Source: an uncultured Roseateles sp. (GTDB lineage Bacteria > Pseudomonadota > Gammaproteobacteria > Burkholderiales > Burkholderiaceae). From it: a stretch of 64,000 nt of DNA. Position 1 is the first letter of the stretch. Each line of letters begins with the position of its first letter. A model generated the notes under the pieces. That model had not been told where the DNA came from. It was given only the letters and a program-made list of their open reading frames with translations, and made no database searches. The DNA is taken from the NCBI GenBank assembly GCA_946480605.1, contig CAMLKW010000002.1:11083-75082 (forward strand), read 5' to 3'. The position numbers and the translations under genes were made by a program. This document shows positions 1 to 9,669 of the stretch, one piece after another.

Positions 1-35
1 GCGAAGGCTTCTACTGAAGGCGGCGCTGACGCCCG

Positions 36-3000
36 TCAGTGCATGCCGGCCAGCAGCGCCGCATTCCCGCCCGCCGCCGCCGTGTTGACCGTCAGCGTCT
101 GCTCGGCCGTGAAGCGGTAGAGCTGGCGCACATGGCCGGCCGCCACCACCAGCGGCAGGATGGCGCCGGGGCGCGCGGCGAGGATCTGCGCCAGACGATG
201 GGCGGTCGCTGCGTCTGACGACGCCAGCGCGACGCCGGCCAGCGCAGGTGCGGCGAGCACGCCGGCGGTGGCGGTGTCGGGCAGCAGCGTCAGCGCCTGG
301 GCCGGCAGGCCGGCACGCAGCAGGGCCTGGGCCGTGCGTTCGTCGCCGCCCAGCCAGACCACGCTGTTGCCCGCCAGCAGCGCGCTGACCACCGCGGCCA
401 GGCCCTGCTCGGCCCGGCCGATGACGGCAAAGGCACCGCGTGCATGGTGGCGCAGCGTGTTGCTCTCGCCGGTGGGACCGGGCAGCACGGCGTCGGCGAA
501 CAGCGCCTGCGCGGCGGCGAACAGGTCGCGCAGCACGAAGGCGGCCGGGGCGTCCAGCAGGTCGGTGCCGCGGCGCAGGCGCGTGATGCGGTCGGCCAGC
601 GGCAGGTCGCGCCAGCTGGCATCCACGCCCAGGGCCAGCGGCGTGGCCGGGCCGTCCAGCTGCAGCGGCGCGGCAGGCGCATCGACGCGTGGCTCGGCCA
701 CGAAGCGGCGCAGGTAGTCGGGGCCGCCGGCCTTGGGGCCAGTGCCGGACAGGCCCTCGCCGCCGAAGGGCTGCACGCCCACCACGGCGCCGATGATGTT
801 GCGGTTCACGTAGACGTTGCCGATGCGGGCCTCGTCGGCCAGGCGCTGGGCGCGGCTGTCGATGCGGGTCTGAATGCCCAGCGTGAGGCCGTAGCCCAGG
901 CGGTTGATGTCGGCGATGACCTCGTCCACCGAGTCGGTGAAGCGCACGACGTGCAGCACGGGGCCGAAGATTTCTTCGCCCAGGTCGGCGATGCGCCGGA
1001 TCTCGAACGCGACCGGGCGGATCTGGCGCGGCAGCGCGTCGCGCACGGGCGCCTCGGCAATCAGCTTCGCCTCGCGCTTCAGGCGTTCGACGTGCTGGCC
1101 GATGTTGACGTGGGCCTCGTCGTCGATGACCGGGCCGACATCGGTGGCCAGTTGCTCGGGCCGGCCCACCCACAGCTGCGCAAGCGCCCCGCGCAGCATC
1201 TCGATGACGCCGTCGGCGATGCTGTCCTGAACGCACAGCAGGCGCAGCGCCGAGCAGCGCTGGCCGGCGGAGCGGAAGGCGCTCTGCACGACGGCGTCGA
1301 TGACCTGCTCGGGCAACGCGGTGGAGTCCACCACCATCGCGTTCAGGCCACCCGTCTCGGCGATCAACGGGATCGGCGAGTTCGGCTTCTTGGCCAGCGC
1401 CCTGTTGATGATCTGCGCGACAGCGGTAGAGCCGGTGAAGCAGACGCCGGCCGTGTGCGCATGGGCCACGAGGCCGGCGCCCACGGTCTCGCCGGGTCCG
1501 TGCAGCAGCGCCAGCGCGTCGGCCGGCACGCCGCTGTCGTGCAGCAGCTCGACCATCTTCAGCGCGACAAAGGGCGTCTGCTCGGCGGGTTTGGCAGCCA
1601 CCGTGTTGCCGGCCACCAGCGCGGCCACGACCTGGCCCGCGAAGATGGCCAGCGGGAAGTTCCACGGGCTGATGCAGACGAACACGCCGCGGCCCTGCAT
1701 CAGTGCGGCGTCCTGTTCGGCGATGTCGGCGTAGTAGCGCAGGAAGTCCACCGCCTCGCGGACCTCGGCCACGCAGTCGGCCTGGGTCTTGAAGGCCTCC
1801 TTGACCAGCAGCGCGCAGAACTCGGGCAGGCGCGCGTCCAGCGCATCAGCGGCGCGGCGCAGGATGGCGGCGCGCTGGGCGACGGGCGTGCCGTTCCACG
1901 CGGTGAAGCCGGCGTGCAGGCGGGTCATCGCGGCGTCCACGTCGGCGGCCGACGCTTCGGGCACCACCTCAACGCGCACGCTGTCCAGCGCGGCCTGCAG
2001 CGGCGCGCGCTGCGCGGGCGCGGTCAGGTCGGCGCCGGTGGAGTTGGCCCGGCCGCGGCCCTCGCCGTCCAGGTAGAGCGCCGGAGGCAGCGGCAGCGCG
2101 GACGTGACGCGCACGTCCAGCAGCGGCGAGCCCAGCAGCTCGGGCACCTGCACCGCGGGGTCGGCCAGCTGGTGCACGAAGGAGGAGTTGGCGCCGTTCT
2201 CCAGCAGCCGGCGCACGAGGTAGGCCAGCAGGTCGCGGTGCTCGCCCACCGGTGCGTAGACGCGGCAGGGGATGGAGCCGTCCTTCAGCACCTCGCGGTA
2301 GACGCCCTCGCCCATGCCGTGCAGGCGCTGCATCTCGAACTTCGCGCCGGTGGTGCGCGCCATCTGCACGATGGCCGCGATGGTGCCGGCGTTGTGGCTG
2401 GCGAACTGCGGGTAGATGACGTCGGCGTGCTGGATCAGCGCGCGCGCGCAGGCCAGGTAGCTCACGTCGGTGTGCTGCTTGTGCGTGAACACCGGGTAGT
2501 GCGTCAGGCCCAGCTCCTGGGCGCGCTTGATCTCGCCGTCCCAGTAGGCGCCCTTGACCAGCCGCACCATGAAACGCAGGCCGTGCTTGCGGGCGATGGC
2601 CGCGACCTCGTCGACCACCGCCAGCGCGCGCGTCTGGTAGGCCTGCACGGCCAGGCCGAAGCCGCGCCACTGCGGGTAGACCAGGGCGATGCGCGCGGCC
2701 AGCGTGTCCAGCACGTCCAGCGACAGCTCCAGGCGATCCACCTCTTCCGCGTCAATGGTCAGGTTGATGTTGGCGTTGGCGGCCAGGGCGATGAGCTGCC
2801 ACACGCGCGGCAGCAGCTCGGCGAACACGCGCTCGCGCTGCAGCACCTCGTAGCGGCTGAACAGCGCGCTGAGCTTGATGGAGATGCCGTCGGAGGCTTC
2901 CGGGCTGTCCGCCCGCCGGCCTGCCGCGATGGCTTTGATCGCGTTGATGTACGCGGCCTGGTAGCGCTCGGCGTCGGCCTCGGTGCGGGCGCCCTCGCCC

Positions 3001-3593
3001 AGCATGTCGTAGCTGAACCTCAGCTGCTTCTGCTGTTTGCGCGCGTCATCGGCCTCGCCCATCGCCTCGCCGATGTTGCGGCCCAGCACGAACTGCCGGC
3101 CCAGCAGCTGGATGGCGCGCACGGTGGCGGCCACCACGGTCTGCGCGCCCAGGCGCTTGAATATGCCGCCCTCGTCCTCGGCGCCCGGCAGGAAGCGCTT
3201 GGACATGGAGATGGCCGACGCCGACAGCGCGGCCAGCATCTTGTGCGGGCTGCCAACGCTTGCGCCGTCGAAGTCGGCCCGGCCCAGCTGGTCGGCCGTC
3301 AGCGCGATGGCGGTGGGCGCGTCGGGCACGCGCAGCAGCGCCTCGGCCAGCCGCATCAGCGCCAGGCCCTCGCTGCTGGTGATGGGGTACTCGCGCAGCA
3401 GCGACTCCATGGCCCAGAACGGCGCTGGATTGCGCCGCACCTGCTCCACCCAGGGCGACGCCATCGCGAGGACGCCGGGCCAGTCCAGCGCGGCGCTCAC
3501 GCGCTCGGCCAGCGCCTGCACCACGGGGCCTTCGGCCCGGTAGGGGTCGGGCAGGCGGGGCGACTCGGGCGGGCTGGTGAAAGGCGTGGACAT
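36..3593 (-). CDS. putA: Bifunctional proline dehydrogenase / P5C dehydrogenase PutA (type B, no DNA-binding domain)
   Basis: Oxidises proline to glutamate: an FAD-dependent PRODH barrel in the N-terminal half (with YWDGEIKRAQELG) followed by an NAD-dependent aldehyde dehydrogenase domain (nucleophile Cys in GQRCSALR, general-base Glu in ETGGLN). About 1185 residues from the ATG at 3593. The frame is open further upstream, but this start gives the expected PutA N-terminus and places it opposite the divergent Lrp gene. No ribbon-helix-helix domain precedes PRODH, so it should not be its own repressor. About 200 residues follow the ALDH domain and end with TVNTAAAGGNAALL, as in type B PutA. The divergent Lrp-type gene probably regulates it. 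Confidence 0.96.
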   Translation of the reverse strand: MSTPFTSPPESPRLPDPYRAEGPVVQALAERVSAALDWPGVLAMASPWVEQVRRNPAPFWAMESLLREYPITSSEGLALMRLAEALLRVPDAPTAIALTADQLGRADFDGASVGSPHKMLAALSASAISMSKRFLPGAEDEGGIFKRLGAQTVVAATVRAIQLLGRQFVLGRNIGEAMGEADDARKQQKQLRFSYDMLGEGARTEADAERYQAAYINAIKAIAAGRRADSPEASDGISIKLSALFSRYEVLQRERVFAELLPRVWQLIALAANANINLTIDAEEVDRLELSLDVLDTLAARIALVYPQWRGFGLAVQAYQTRALAVVDEVAAIARKHGLRFMVRLVKGAYWDGEIKRAQELGLTHYPVFTHKQHTDVSYLACARALIQHADVIYPQFASHNAGTIAAIVQMARTTGAKFEMQRLHGMGEGVYREVLKDGSIPCRVYAPVGEHRDLLAYLVRRLLENGANSSFVHQLADPAVQVPELLGSPLLDVRVTSALPLPPALYLDGEGRGRANSTGADLTAPAQRAPLQAALDSVRVEVVPEASAADVDAAMTRLHAGFTAWNGTPVAQRAAILRRAADALDARLPEFCALLVKEAFKTQADCVAEVREAVDFLRYYADIAEQDAALMQGRGVFVCISPWNFPLAIFAGQVVAALVAGNTVAAKPAEQTPFVALKMVELLHDSGVPADALALLHGPGETVGAGLVAHAHTAGVCFTGSTAVAQIINRALAKKPNSPIPLIAETGGLNAMVVDSTALPEQVIDAVVQSAFRSAGQRCSALRLLCVQDSIADGVIEMLRGALAQLWVGRPEQLATDVGPVIDDEAHVNIGQHVERLKREAKLIAEAPVRDALPRQIRPVAFEIRRIADLGEEIFGPVLHVVRFTDSVDEVIADINRLGYGLTLGIQTRIDSRAQRLADEARIGNVYVNRNIIGAVVGVQPFGGEGLSGTGPKAGGPDYLRRFVAEPRVDAPAAPLQLDGPATPLALGVDASWRDLPLADRITRLRRGTDLLDAPAAFVLRDLFAAAQALFADAVLPGPTGESNTLRHHARGAFAVIGRAEQGLAAVVSALLAGNSVVWLGGDERTAQALLRAGLPAQALTLLPDTATAGVLAAPALAGVALASSDAATAHRLAQILAARPGAILPLVVAAGHVRQLYRFTAEQTLTVNTAAAGGNAALLAGMH

Positions 3594-3680
3594 GGCTGAC
3601 TCCTGTGAGCAATGGCACTTTATCCAGGCAGTTGATGAATTAAATTCCAAGCATTCGCAATTGCACAGATAGAAATCCAG
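3594..3680. promoter_or_regulatory. Divergent putA / Lrp-regulator control region
   Basis: This 87-bp spacer separates divergently transcribed putA and its Lrp-type regulator. It is clearly more AT-rich than the flanking genes (around 3636-3665), as expected for Lrp-family binding and for back-to-back promoters. Exact -10/-35 boxes cannot be assigned with confidence. Confidence 0.5.
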
Positions 3681-4154
3681 ATGACCGACGACTCCAGCCG
3701 ACTCGACAAGATCGACGCCCGCATCTTGCGCGTGCTGCAGGAGGACGGGCGGATATCCAACCTGAAGCTGGCCGAGGCCGTGCACCTGTCGCCCACCGCC
3801 GTGCTGGAACGCGTGAAGCGGCTGACCCGCGACGGCTACATCCTGGGCTACGAGGCGCGGCTGAACCCGGCCAAGCTGGGCGCGGCCATGCTGGTGTTCA
3901 TCGAGGTGCTGCTGGACCGCACGGTGCAGGACGTGATGGACAACTTCAAGGCCGCCGTGCAGGCCCGGCCCGAGATCCTGGAATGCCACCTGGTGGCCGG
4001 CGGCTTCGACTACCTGCTGAAGACCCGCGTGCGCGACATGGGCGCCTACCGCGAATTCATCGGCAGCGTGATCTGGACGCTGCCGGGCGTGCGCGAGACG
4101 CGCACGTATGCGGTGATGGAGGAGGTGAAGTCGACGAACGCGCTGCCGATCTGA
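3681..4154 (+). CDS. Lrp/AsnC-family transcriptional regulator (PutR-like)
   Basis: 157 residues. An N-terminal winged HTH (about residues 9-60, containing LDKIDARILRVLQEDGRISN) is followed by an AsnC/RAM ligand-binding domain with the typical region ILECHLVAGGFDYLLK. Its length matches Lrp. Genes of this kind divergent from putA usually activate it in response to proline (PutR), so that role is inferred from position. The local regulator role is likely; a global Lrp role is less so. Confidence 0.93.
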   Translation: MTDDSSRLDKIDARILRVLQEDGRISNLKLAEAVHLSPTAVLERVKRLTRDGYILGYEARLNPAKLGAAMLVFIEVLLDRTVQDVMDNFKAAVQARPEILECHLVAGGFDYLLKTRVRDMGAYREFIGSVIWTLPGVRETRTYAVMEEVKSTNALPI

Positions 4155-4216
4155 AGGCGGCGGCACGGCGCCTTGCTGCAAGGCCGCATTCAGCGGCCGG
4201 CACCACAATCGCCCGC

Positions 4217-4807
4217 ATGGACATGCGGCATCAAGCGACCCGGCCTCGTTGGCGAGAGGCCATCGAGACGGGCGAACTGGGCATCTGGGACCTGCGCCCC
4301 GAGCTCGAAACCGTTCACCATTCGCCGCCATGGAAGCTGCGGCTGGGCTTCCCGGAGCCGCAGCGCGCCGACAGCACGCATTTCTGGCGCTGCCGGGTCC
4401 ATCCCGAGGACCTCGGCCCCATGCTGGCCGCGATGCAGGCCCATGCGCGTGGCGCCCAGCCCGGCTACGAGGCCCGGTTCCGGCTGCGCAGCAACGGCTC
4501 GGGCTATCGCCTGATGCACTCCCGCGGCCTCATCGTCGAGCGCAGCGCCGAGGGCCGGATGCTGCGCATGGTGGGCACCATGCTGGACCTGACGGCGCGC
4601 GCACCGACACCCCAGGGCGGCCTGCCCGACGGGTCGCGCGGCCTGATGGAAGGGGCGTCGCTGGCGCTGCCCCTGCACCGGCTGTTGCTGGACCCCACCG
4701 ACAGCGCACAACTCGGCCAGGAGCGGGACCGCGTGCTGGGGCTGATGGACGGTCTGCTGCGGGCCTCGATGACCCAGCTGGAAGGCCTGCGCGCGCCCCA
4801 GGGCTAG
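4217..4807 (+). CDS. PAS-domain protein
   Basis: 196 residues from the ATG at 4217. A PAS_3-like fold covers about residues 10-135: ETGELGIWDLRPE, then FWRCRVHPEDLGPMLA and YEARFRLRSNGSGYRLMHSRG, ending LRMVGTMLDLTAR, the usual PAS/PAC exit. No kinase, GGDEF or HTH output domain follows, only a short helical tail with a predicted amphipathic stretch. It may be a stand-alone sensor or a partner of an unlinked histidine kinase. An in-frame upstream start exists but would overlap the Lrp gene. Confidence 0.75.
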   Translation: MDMRHQATRPRWREAIETGELGIWDLRPELETVHHSPPWKLRLGFPEPQRADSTHFWRCRVHPEDLGPMLAAMQAHARGAQPGYEARFRLRSNGSGYRLMHSRGLIVERSAEGRMLRMVGTMLDLTARAPTPQGGLPDGSRGLMEGASLALPLHRLLLDPTDSAQLGQERDRVLGLMDGLLRASMTQLEGLRAPQG

Positions 4808-4814
4808 CGCGAGT

Positions 4815-5510
4815 TCAGCCGAGGTGCCGGCCGAAGAAGCGCATCGCCCGGTCCCAGGCCTGCTGCGCCCAGACGGCGTCGTACTGCGTCTGCGCGATGC
4901 GGCCCGGCCCCTGCGCCTCCTCGTTGGCGAACGCATGGTGGGCCAGGTAGCGGTGGCCCTCGTAGCGCACACCGGCCTGCTTCAGCTTCGCTTCCAGCGC
5001 GTCCACACCCTCGATCTTGAAGAACTCGTCCTGCGTGGCCCAGTGTGCCTGCAGCGGGATGCCGATCTTGCTCGCATCCACGTACTCCACCGGCGGCATG
5101 CCGTACCAGACGACGGCCGCGTCGGCCTCGGGCACCACGGTCGAGGCCAGCACGGTCAGCGCGCCGCCCATGCAGTAGCCGGTGACGCCCACCTTGCCGC
5201 TGCCCAGCTTCAGGCCCTTCAGGTAGTTCACCGCGCCGCGCAGGTCCTGCGAGGCGGCGTCGCCGAAGTCCAGGCCCGTCATCAGGTGGTGGGCCTCCTC
5301 CTGCTCCACCGTGCTCTTGCCGCGGTACAGGTCGGGCACCAGCGCCGAGAAGCCGGCCCCGGCCCAGCGCCGCGCCACACCGCGGATCTGGTCGTTGAGG
5401 CCCCACCACTCCTGGATGACGACCACGGCGCCCACGGGGCGCTCGGCCTGGACGAGATAGCCGGGAACGCTGCCGCCGTCGGGGCGCTGGAACTGGAGGT
5501 GCTGGCTCAT
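4815..5510 (-). CDS. Dienelactone hydrolase family protein
   Basis: 231 residues, the normal length for the family. The alpha/beta-hydrolase triad is visible: Cys in GVTGYCMGG, Asp in WATQDEFF and His in LAHHAFAN. No signal peptide, so cytosolic. Relatives hydrolyse dienelactones in aromatic degradation, but no aromatic-catabolic genes are nearby, so the substrate is unknown. Convergent with the PAS gene, with only 7 bp between stop codons. Confidence 0.92.
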   Translation of the reverse strand: MSQHLQFQRPDGGSVPGYLVQAERPVGAVVVIQEWWGLNDQIRGVARRWAGAGFSALVPDLYRGKSTVEQEEAHHLMTGLDFGDAASQDLRGAVNYLKGLKLGSGKVGVTGYCMGGALTVLASTVVPEADAAVVWYGMPPVEYVDASKIGIPLQAHWATQDEFFKIEGVDALEAKLKQAGVRYEGHRYLAHHAFANEEAQGPGRIAQTQYDAVWAQQAWDRAMRFFGRHLG

Positions 5511-5591
5511 GGCAAGTTTCCGCTTGAACTGGGCCGCAAAGGCTAACCCAGCCCGGCGACGGCCGCAGGCCCCGTGGCTCTCGCGCGGCGC

Positions 5592-8417
5592 TCAGCGGCC
5601 GGCGGCCAGCTTGTCCAGCAAGGCCTGGGCGGCGCCGCGGTCGAACGCGGCCTGCGGGTCGGCCAGCGCGGCGCGCAGCTCCTGCTGCGCTTCGTCGCGA
5701 CGGCCCACGGTGGCCAGCACGCTGCCCAGGTGGTAGCGGATGACGCCCGAGGACGGCTGGCGCAGCCGGGCATCGCGCAGCAGCAGCAGGGCCTTGTCGT
5801 ACTGGCCCTGCGCGGCATGGGCCCAGCCGGCGGTGTCGATGATGTTGGGGTTGCCCGGCTCGCGCTTCAGCGCCTCCAGCACCAGCGGTAACGCGCCGGG
5901 GTCTTTCAGCTGCAGCAGCACTTCGGCCAGGTTGTTGCGCACGGCGTTGGCGTCGGTCTGCTTCAGCAGCCGCTCGTAGTGGCGGCGGGCTTCGGCCCAG
6001 CGGCCCTGGGCGACCAGGCTCTCGGCCAGCGTGTTGCGCACCAGGCTGTCGTCCGGCCGCTGCACCAGCCATTGCTCCAGCAGGGCCAGGTTGCGCGCGG
6101 GCTCCACCTGGCCGACCTGGGCGGCGTACAGCCGCAGCAGGTTCTCGGTGCCGGGCGCCAGCCGCTGCGCCTGCGTGAAGGCCTCGATGGCGGCGGCCGT
6201 CTGGTGGCGTGCCAGCGCGGCCTGACCCAGCAGGCTGTAGCCCAGCGCGGACCTGGGGCTCTGCGCCAGCAGCCGCCGCGCACGCGCCTCGGCCTCGGCG
6301 GCGTCGCCGCCCAGCAGCGCCGCCTCAACGCCCAGGCGCAGCAGCGCGGGCTGGTCGGGCTGCAGCTGCTGGGCCTTGTCCAAGGTCAGCCGGGCGCCGG
6401 GGGCATCGCCGGCCGCCATCTGCAGGCGGCCCACGGCGACCAGCGTGGTGACGTCACTGCCGGCCAGCCGGCCGGCCTGCACCAACTGGGGTCGTGCGCC
6501 CTGGGCATCGCCCTGCGCCAGCAGCGTGCGCGCCGACAGCAGCAGCGCGCCGATGTGGTCGGGGGCCAGGCCCAGCAGCGTCTTGGCGGCGGTACGCGCC
6601 TCGCCGGGACGGCGCTGGCGCAGCAGGAATTCCACCAGCGCCGCCTGCGGGCGCAGTTCGTTCGCACTGGTCTTGGCCAGTGCCCGCTCCAGCCAGGCCT
6701 GGGCCTCGGCGGGGCGGTCGCGGTTCTCCTCCAGCGCCGCCAGCGCGAGGCAGGCGTCCACGGGCAGTTGCTCGGCCTTGACCATGGCGGTCAGGCGGAC
6801 CAGCGCGGCTTCGGTGCGCCCCAGGCGGCGCTCGGCCTCGGCCAGCACGAGGCGGGCCTGATGCAGCCCGGGATCGAGCTTCAGACCTTCTTCCAGCAGC
6901 GGCGGCACGGCGGCGGCCCGACCGGCGTCGAGCAGCATCCGGGCGAGCAGCAGGCGCACGGCCGCATTCCGCGGCTGGCGCTTGAGCTGATCGCCCAGCA
7001 CGGCGCTGGCGCGCTGCTGGGCGGCGGCGTTGCCGCCCTCGGCCAGCGCCTGGGCCAGCCCCATGGCGGCGTCGGCGCGCTGCGGGTCGGCCTTCAGCGC
7101 CGCCTGGTAGGCCTGGATGGCGGCCTCCGTCTGACCCTGGCGCTGCAAGGACTGGCCCAGCGTGGCGTAGAAGCCCGGCGAGGCCTGGCTGCGCAGCGCC
7201 TCGCGCATCAGCGCCACGGCCTGCTCGGGCTGGCCGGCGGCCAGGCGGGCCTGGCCCAGCAGCTCCAGCGTCTGCGCCTGGCCGGGGTTGCGGGCCAGCG
7301 AGGCCTCCAGCGCGGCGATGCCGGCCTTGGTCTGGCGCTGGCTCAGGTAGAGCCGCGCCAGCAGCTGGGCGCCGACGTTGCCGCCGCCCTGGCTGTCGCG
7401 GTAGCGCTCCAGGTAGCTGCGGGCCAGGTCGGCCTCGCCCAGCGCGAAATGCGCCATGCCGCCCAGCAGCAGCATCTGCGGCTTGAAACGCAGCTGGGCC
7501 TCGGGCTGGGGGTCGATCTGCGCGGTCACGCGGCGCAGGGCGGCCACCATGGCGGCGTTGTCGCCACGCTGGCCGGCCTCCAGCGCCTGCAGGTAGGCCA
7601 CTCGCGGATCGACGCCATGGTCGGCCGCCAGGCGGGGCAGCTCGGCGCGCAGCTCGGCCCAGCGCTCCTGCTGCAGCCAGAGCTGGGCCTGCATCAGCCG
7701 GGCCTCCAGGTGGCCGGCATCGACGGCCAGCACCCGGCCCAGTGCGGCCAGGCGCGCGTCCACCGATGCGCCCCGGGCCTGCAGCAGCTGCACCTGCGCC
7801 ATGCGGGCGTCGGCGGCGTCGGGGGCCAGGCGCAGCGCATGGGCCGCGGCGGCCTCGGCCTCGCGCGACTGGCCCAGTTGCAGACGCAAGGGCAGCTCGG
7901 CCAGCACGGCGGCCAGGTTGTCGGGGTCGTCGGCGCGCAGCCGGCCCAGCTCGACCAGCGCGGCCGCGGGCTGGCCCAGCTCGGCCTGCGCCTGGGCCCG
8001 CACCAGCAGCACCTGGCGCCGCGCCGGGCCGCGCAGCCGGGCCGGGTCCAGCCGGGCATCGGCCAGCAATTGGCGGTGACGACCCAGCAGCAGCTGGGCA
8101 CGGGCATAGGTGTCGGCCAGGTCATCCATGGACACGCCATGGCCCAGCGCGCGCTCCGCAGCCGCCGCGGCGCCGGCCGCATTGCCGCCGTCCAGCAGCA
8201 CCTTGCCGAGCAGCACGCTGGCCAGCAACAAGTCGCCGTCGGTGATCAGCGCTTTGCGCACCTGCTCCAGCGCGCAGACCAGGTCACGCTTGGCGTAGCA
8301 ACGCTCCGCGGCGTCGAAGAAGCGGTAGGCCTGTTCCTTCTTGCTGGCGGCGTCGGCCGGTGGCGCCGCCACCGCGGCGCCGGCCCAGCAGGCCAGCAAC
8401 AGGGCCGGCAGGCGCAT
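5592..8417 (-). CDS. prsT: PEP-CTERM system TPR-repeat protein (PrsT-like)
   Basis: 941 residues with a signal peptide (MRLPALLLACWAGAAVAA) followed by a long series of tetratricopeptide repeats (for example FYATLGQSLQRQGQTEAAI). The length and repeat layout fit PrsT, the large TPR lipoprotein-like factor of PEP-CTERM/exosortase systems. The next gene, 3 bp upstream in the same direction, encodes a PEP-CTERM protein, which supports this. No exosortase (EpsH) is in the window. A different large periplasmic TPR protein is the main alternative. Confidence 0.8.
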   Translation of the reverse strand: MRLPALLLACWAGAAVAAPPADAASKKEQAYRFFDAAERCYAKRDLVCALEQVRKALITDGDLLLASVLLGKVLLDGGNAAGAAAAAERALGHGVSMDDLADTYARAQLLLGRHRQLLADARLDPARLRGPARRQVLLVRAQAQAELGQPAAALVELGRLRADDPDNLAAVLAELPLRLQLGQSREAEAAAAHALRLAPDAADARMAQVQLLQARGASVDARLAALGRVLAVDAGHLEARLMQAQLWLQQERWAELRAELPRLAADHGVDPRVAYLQALEAGQRGDNAAMVAALRRVTAQIDPQPEAQLRFKPQMLLLGGMAHFALGEADLARSYLERYRDSQGGGNVGAQLLARLYLSQRQTKAGIAALEASLARNPGQAQTLELLGQARLAAGQPEQAVALMREALRSQASPGFYATLGQSLQRQGQTEAAIQAYQAALKADPQRADAAMGLAQALAEGGNAAAQQRASAVLGDQLKRQPRNAAVRLLLARMLLDAGRAAAVPPLLEEGLKLDPGLHQARLVLAEAERRLGRTEAALVRLTAMVKAEQLPVDACLALAALEENRDRPAEAQAWLERALAKTSANELRPQAALVEFLLRQRRPGEARTAAKTLLGLAPDHIGALLLSARTLLAQGDAQGARPQLVQAGRLAGSDVTTLVAVGRLQMAAGDAPGARLTLDKAQQLQPDQPALLRLGVEAALLGGDAAEAEARARRLLAQSPRSALGYSLLGQAALARHQTAAAIEAFTQAQRLAPGTENLLRLYAAQVGQVEPARNLALLEQWLVQRPDDSLVRNTLAESLVAQGRWAEARRHYERLLKQTDANAVRNNLAEVLLQLKDPGALPLVLEALKREPGNPNIIDTAGWAHAAQGQYDKALLLLRDARLRQPSSGVIRYHLGSVLATVGRRDEAQQELRAALADPQAAFDRGAAQALLDKLAAGR

Positions 8418-8420
8418 CGG

Positions 8421-9503
8421 TCAGCGCGCGGCCCGGCGGCGGCGCGCCCAGCCAGCACCGCACAAGGCCACCGCCACCAGCGCCAGCGAGGCGGGCTCGG
8501 GCACGCGGTTGGTGGTGGTCGTGACGTTGCCGGTGAAGCCGTAGAGGTGGATCTGCGCGCCGCTGCTGTTCAGCGTGTCGACGATGACCGAACCCTCGAT
8601 GTCGGCCGTGTTCTTGAACGCCGCATGCGTGGCCAGGATGCTGCCGCCGAACTGGCGGTCGATGGCGACGCTGGTGGCCTGGTTGAAGTTCCAGACCGCC
8701 GCATTGGCCAGCTTGCCGGTCGCGCTGCCACCCAGGAAGTTCGCGCCGACCACGACCGAGCTGAGGTCGCTGTTGAAGATGAAGCTGGTCGCGTTGCCGA
8801 GCTTGAACTCGAACTCGCTGGCCCCCAGCACCTGCGCGCCGAAGGAGCCGTTCAGGTTGAACACCGCCCGGCCGCTGGCGTCGGCCACGGCGGTGAACAC
8901 CGCCTTGCTGCCCTGCAGGCTGACCGAGCTGGTGGCCGTCAGCGCCGCCAACTGGCTGGACAGGCCGTTCAGCACCGCGCTCATGCTGGTGGAGCTGGCC
9001 GCGTCCACCGCCGACTGCAGCTTGGCATTGCCGGCCAGGTTGGTGACCTTGCCGCTGTTGAAGTTGACGCCGCTGGTCGAGCCGGCCACGAAAGCGCCAC
9101 CGCTGCTGCCGTTGAAGTTGACGTTGCTGGCCGAGCCCTGCACGACACCACCGCCGTTGTTGATGGTGGCGTTGCCGAGGTTGCCCGTCGCGACGATGCC
9201 CACGGCAGCAGAGCCGTTGTTGTTGACCGACACGTTGGAGGCCGTGCCGAAGACGGTCAGCGCCGCGTAGTTGGAGACCGGGATGGGGCTGTCGTTGGCG
9301 AACTCGGCGCCACCGCTGCCGACGAAGTTGCCGCCCATCCAGCCACGGCCATGCACGTGGGTGCTGCTGGTGCCACCGCGCAAGGCCACCAGATTGAACT
9401 GTTCCAGCACCTGCTGGCCGTTGAGCGGCGCGAACGCGGCCTGCGCTCCGCTGCACAGCAGTAGACCGGAAACCAGGGCAGCAAGCAGGGCGGGAAGGCG
9501 CAT
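8421..9503 (-). CDS. PEP-CTERM sorting-domain, choice-of-anchor A family protein
   Basis: 360 residues from the ATG at 9503, chosen because it begins a clear signal peptide (MRLPALLAALVSGLLLCSGAQA); the longer frame upstream lacks one. The body is a beta-rich choice-of-anchor A domain (FNLVALRGG, HVHGRGWMGGNFVG). The C-terminus is a textbook PEP-CTERM anchor: VPEPASLALVAVALCGAGW followed by a basic tail. It should be exported and processed by an exosortase encoded elsewhere. It shares its first residues (MRLPALL) with the downstream TPR protein and is probably co-transcribed with it. Confidence 0.92.
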   Translation of the reverse strand: MRLPALLAALVSGLLLCSGAQAAFAPLNGQQVLEQFNLVALRGGTSSTHVHGRGWMGGNFVGSGGAEFANDSPIPVSNYAALTVFGTASNVSVNNNGSAAVGIVATGNLGNATINNGGGVVQGSASNVNFNGSSGGAFVAGSTSGVNFNSGKVTNLAGNAKLQSAVDAASSTSMSAVLNGLSSQLAALTATSSVSLQGSKAVFTAVADASGRAVFNLNGSFGAQVLGASEFEFKLGNATSFIFNSDLSSVVVGANFLGGSATGKLANAAVWNFNQATSVAIDRQFGGSILATHAAFKNTADIEGSVIVDTLNSSGAQIHLYGFTGNVTTTTNRVPEPASLALVAVALCGAGWARRRRAAR

Positions 9504-9669
9504 GGCGGTGCCGGAAAGTCCAGAGGGTGACAAGGCTGTCATTCTAGGGAGCGTGCCTGCCCCACCCTCACCCGCATTCGGGTGGCCGCCCCGGGAAAAT
9601 GCCGCAAACAGGCCCGGCAAGGGCGGGTTTCTGCCGAGGGGCGACAATCCGGCCTCGCCAGCGCCCGCC

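Noticed and set aside
444..3599. Very long reading frame opposite putA
   Set aside because: It is rich in H, R, G, A and Q with no known domain, as is usual for the complement of a high-GC gene; putA is the real gene.
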